Part shown: positions 23,397-24,725 of the stretch, one piece after another
How the letters are laid out: each line of letters begins with the position of its first letter
Position numbering within the stretch: position 1 is the first letter of the stretch
NCBI GenBank assembly: GCA_905215395.1
Contig: CAJMQA010000011.1
Location: 1-24,725 of the forward strand
DNA from: an uncultured bacterium
GTDB taxonomy: Bacteria > Bacteroidota > Bacteroidia > Bacteroidales > Marinifilaceae
Direction of reading: 5' to 3'
Length of the DNA: 24,725 nucleotides
Program-made: the position numbers and the translations under genes
Notes under the pieces: generated by a model
Told to the model about the DNA's origin: nothing
Database searches by the model: none
The model's input: only the letters and a program-made list of their open reading frames with translations

Positions 23397-24725
23397 TTAT
23401 ATTAAAGTTGATATCTTTTTCCGGTCTGTTTTGTTACTTTGGTTCAGAGGAAATTCCTTTATGAAGTGAATATCTTCCGGTATCATGTAACGGGGGAGAC
23501 GGGCTTTCAGGAAAGCCGTCAGCCCTTCCTGGTTTTCTGGTTCCGCTTCTATGAATAAATGCAACTTGCAACCCTGATCTTCCCCATATTGCGGTATAGC
23601 GACAACATTGACCTGATGAGGATAAAATTGTCTTACCGTATACTCGATTTCACTTAATTCAACCCGGAATCCCTGTATTTTAACCTGATAATCCTTACGT
23701 CCACAGTAGATGATATCTTTATCCTGGTCCATATAACACAGATCTCCTGTTTTATAATATATTTTGTTTTTTTCCGGGCGGATAAAAGCTGTCTCTGACT
23801 TTTCCGGGTCTTTCCAATAACCTTGCATGAGCTGAGGACCATTGATGCATAACTCTCCTTTTTCCCCGGTTGGCAGTATTTCCCCGTTTTCGTTAACAAT
23901 AATTGCTTCCATGTTTTGTAAAGGTTTTCCGATAGCAATCATTCCATTGTACTGTTTGCAATTTTCCCGAGGAATGTTGTAGGCCGTACAATAAATACAT
24001 GCCTCTGTCGGACCGTATAGGTCGATAAATGAAGCATTGGGGGCGCAATGCATGAATCGGTGCACCAAATCTGCATTTGAAGCTTCGGCGGAAACAATGA
24101 GGTATTTTAATTTAGGAAGATAAATTTCATCGAAATAAGGAGACAAAAATTGTAATAATGAAGGTGGTATTGTGACAGAGGTCAGTTCCTGCTCTTCCAG
24201 CAATTCAAATACCTGCATGTATTTTAGTCTTTGGGGACTAACCGTGTAAATACAGGCTCCCAGAGTCAGTGGATGCAAGAGGGAGACTACAGAGATATCG
24301 AAAGTCAGTTCGAATGTCTGTAACATCCTGTCTGCAGGTCCCAGTGTCCAGCCTAAATTGGAATAGGCTGTATAAAAAGCATTCAGATTCCTGCGGCTGA
24401 TGGGGACCCCTTTGGGAACCCCTGTACTGCCCGAAGTAAAAATAATGTATGCATTGGAGTCAGGAGTGCCACAAAGGGAGAGATGGGCTGTATTTTCATC
24501 CCGGATGCCCTCTGTACACACGAACCGGAGTGATTCGGGCATATGTACAGACATCCGGTGTTCTTGTGCATAGAAAACCTGTTGCATACCGGTAATTTCT
24601 GTAATGAATTGGTTTCTGTAAGCGGGATAATCCGGGTGTAAAATAACGTAAGTTTTTCCGGCTATCAGAATTGCCAGTATTGAGGCATAGGTTTCGATCC
24701 GGTTTTCTGCTACGACTCCGATGAC
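23397..24725 (-). CDS. Amino-acid adenylation enzyme (DltA-like role), 5' end beyond the window
   Basis: AMP-forming ligase that would activate an amino acid and load it on the adjacent carrier protein. The frame stays open to the right edge: 46 codons precede the first internal Met (24587), and they read as true family sequence (VIGVVAENRIETYASILAIL, then AGKTYVILHPDYP). So 442 residues are visible and perhaps 60-70 are missing. Numbering from the edge: P-loop TSGSTGVPKG at 97-106, A4 FELTFDIS with Asp143 (binds the alpha-amino group in amino-acid-activating enzymes), YGPTE at 227-231, YKTGD at 314-318, GRKDYQVKIQGFRVELSEIE at 332-351, and A10 NQSNKTDRK with catalytic Lys432. At the position of the DltA Cys linked to D-Ala preference this protein has Ser202 (VSAE). 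It is a free-standing A domain, as DltA is. Confidence 0.9.
   Translation of the reverse strand, partial: VIGVVAENRIETYASILAILIAGKTYVILHPDYPAYRNQFITEITGMQQVFYAQEHRMSVHMPESLRFVCTEGIRDENTAHLSLCGTPDSNAYIIFTSGSTGVPKGVPISRRNLNAFYTAYSNLGWTLGPADRMLQTFELTFDISVVSLLHPLTLGACIYTVSPQRLKYMQVFELLEEQELTSVTIPPSLLQFLSPYFDEIYLPKLKYLIVSAEASNADLVHRFMHCAPNASFIDLYGPTEACIYCTAYNIPRENCKQYNGMIAIGKPLQNMEAIIVNENGEILPTGEKGELCINGPQLMQGYWKDPEKSETAFIRPEKNKIYYKTGDLCYMDQDKDIIYCGRKDYQVKIQGFRVELSEIEYTVRQFYPHQVNVVAIPQYGEDQGCKLHLFIEAEPENQEGLTAFLKARLPRYMIPEDIHFIKEFPLNQSNKTDRKKISTLI

Noticed and set aside
24383..24587. Start of the adenylation enzyme at the internal Met (24587)
   Set aside because: The frame is open upstream to the window edge and those 46 codons read as conserved AMP-binding sequence, so the true start lies outside.
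20671..24725. Reading the MBOAT cassette as alginate-type acetylation (AlgIJFX)
   Set aside because: No alginate synthesis genes are present and the dedicated amino-acid-type ligase and carrier protein are not part of alginate acetylation.

Overview
The window is chromosomal DNA from a member of the Bacteroidota, most likely order Bacteroidales. The evidence is a SusC/SusD pair with a FecI-type sigma factor and a FecR anti-sigma factor, a GH92 mannosidase, lipoproteins with acidic residues after the lipobox Cys, and TAnnTTTG-type -7 boxes in front of several genes. A family such as Odoribacteraceae would fit but is only a guess. I see no tRNA, rRNA, CRISPR array, integrase or intact insertion sequence.

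Region 1 (1-5981) is mostly housekeeping. On the minus strand are the first codons of a gene leaving the left edge (probably a MenA-like prenyltransferase), an arginine deiminase with its own terminator, and an rsmA-mgtE operon. Between arginine deiminase and mgtE lies about 650 bp without a convincing gene. It holds several inverted repeats, the largest a 181-bp element bounded by perfect 19-bp inverted ends. Divergent from rsmA, a membrane protein of the LPG-synthase/flippase family overlaps rsmG by 4 bp.

Region 2 (6024-18912, plus strand) is a polysaccharide/glycoprotein-utilisation-type locus: ECF sigma factor, FecR anti-sigma factor, SusC-like TonB-dependent transducer with an STN signalling domain, SusD-like lipoprotein, a metallohydrolase-like lipoprotein that appears to have lost its HExxH site, a large metzincin protease with an intact HExxHxxGxxH site and, after a strong terminator, a GH92 alpha-mannosidase whose active-site spacing matches alpha-1,2-mannosidases. 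Together they suggest sensing, proteolysis, demannosylation and uptake of a mannosylated glycoprotein or glycopeptide.

Region 3 (18929-24725, minus strand) is the most unusual part. It is a tight cassette encoding an amino-acid-type adenylation enzyme (cut by the right edge), a carrier protein with a phosphopantetheine-type Ser, an AlgI/DltB-type MBOAT membrane acyltransferase and an SGNH-like, membrane-anchored DltD-like protein. A TPR/transmembrane/HTH-like regulator follows. This has the parts list of a dlt operon in a Gram-negative lineage without teichoic acids, so it probably esterifies some other envelope glycan with an amino acid or related acyl group. A bidirectional terminator at 18929-18963 separates it from the GH92 gene.
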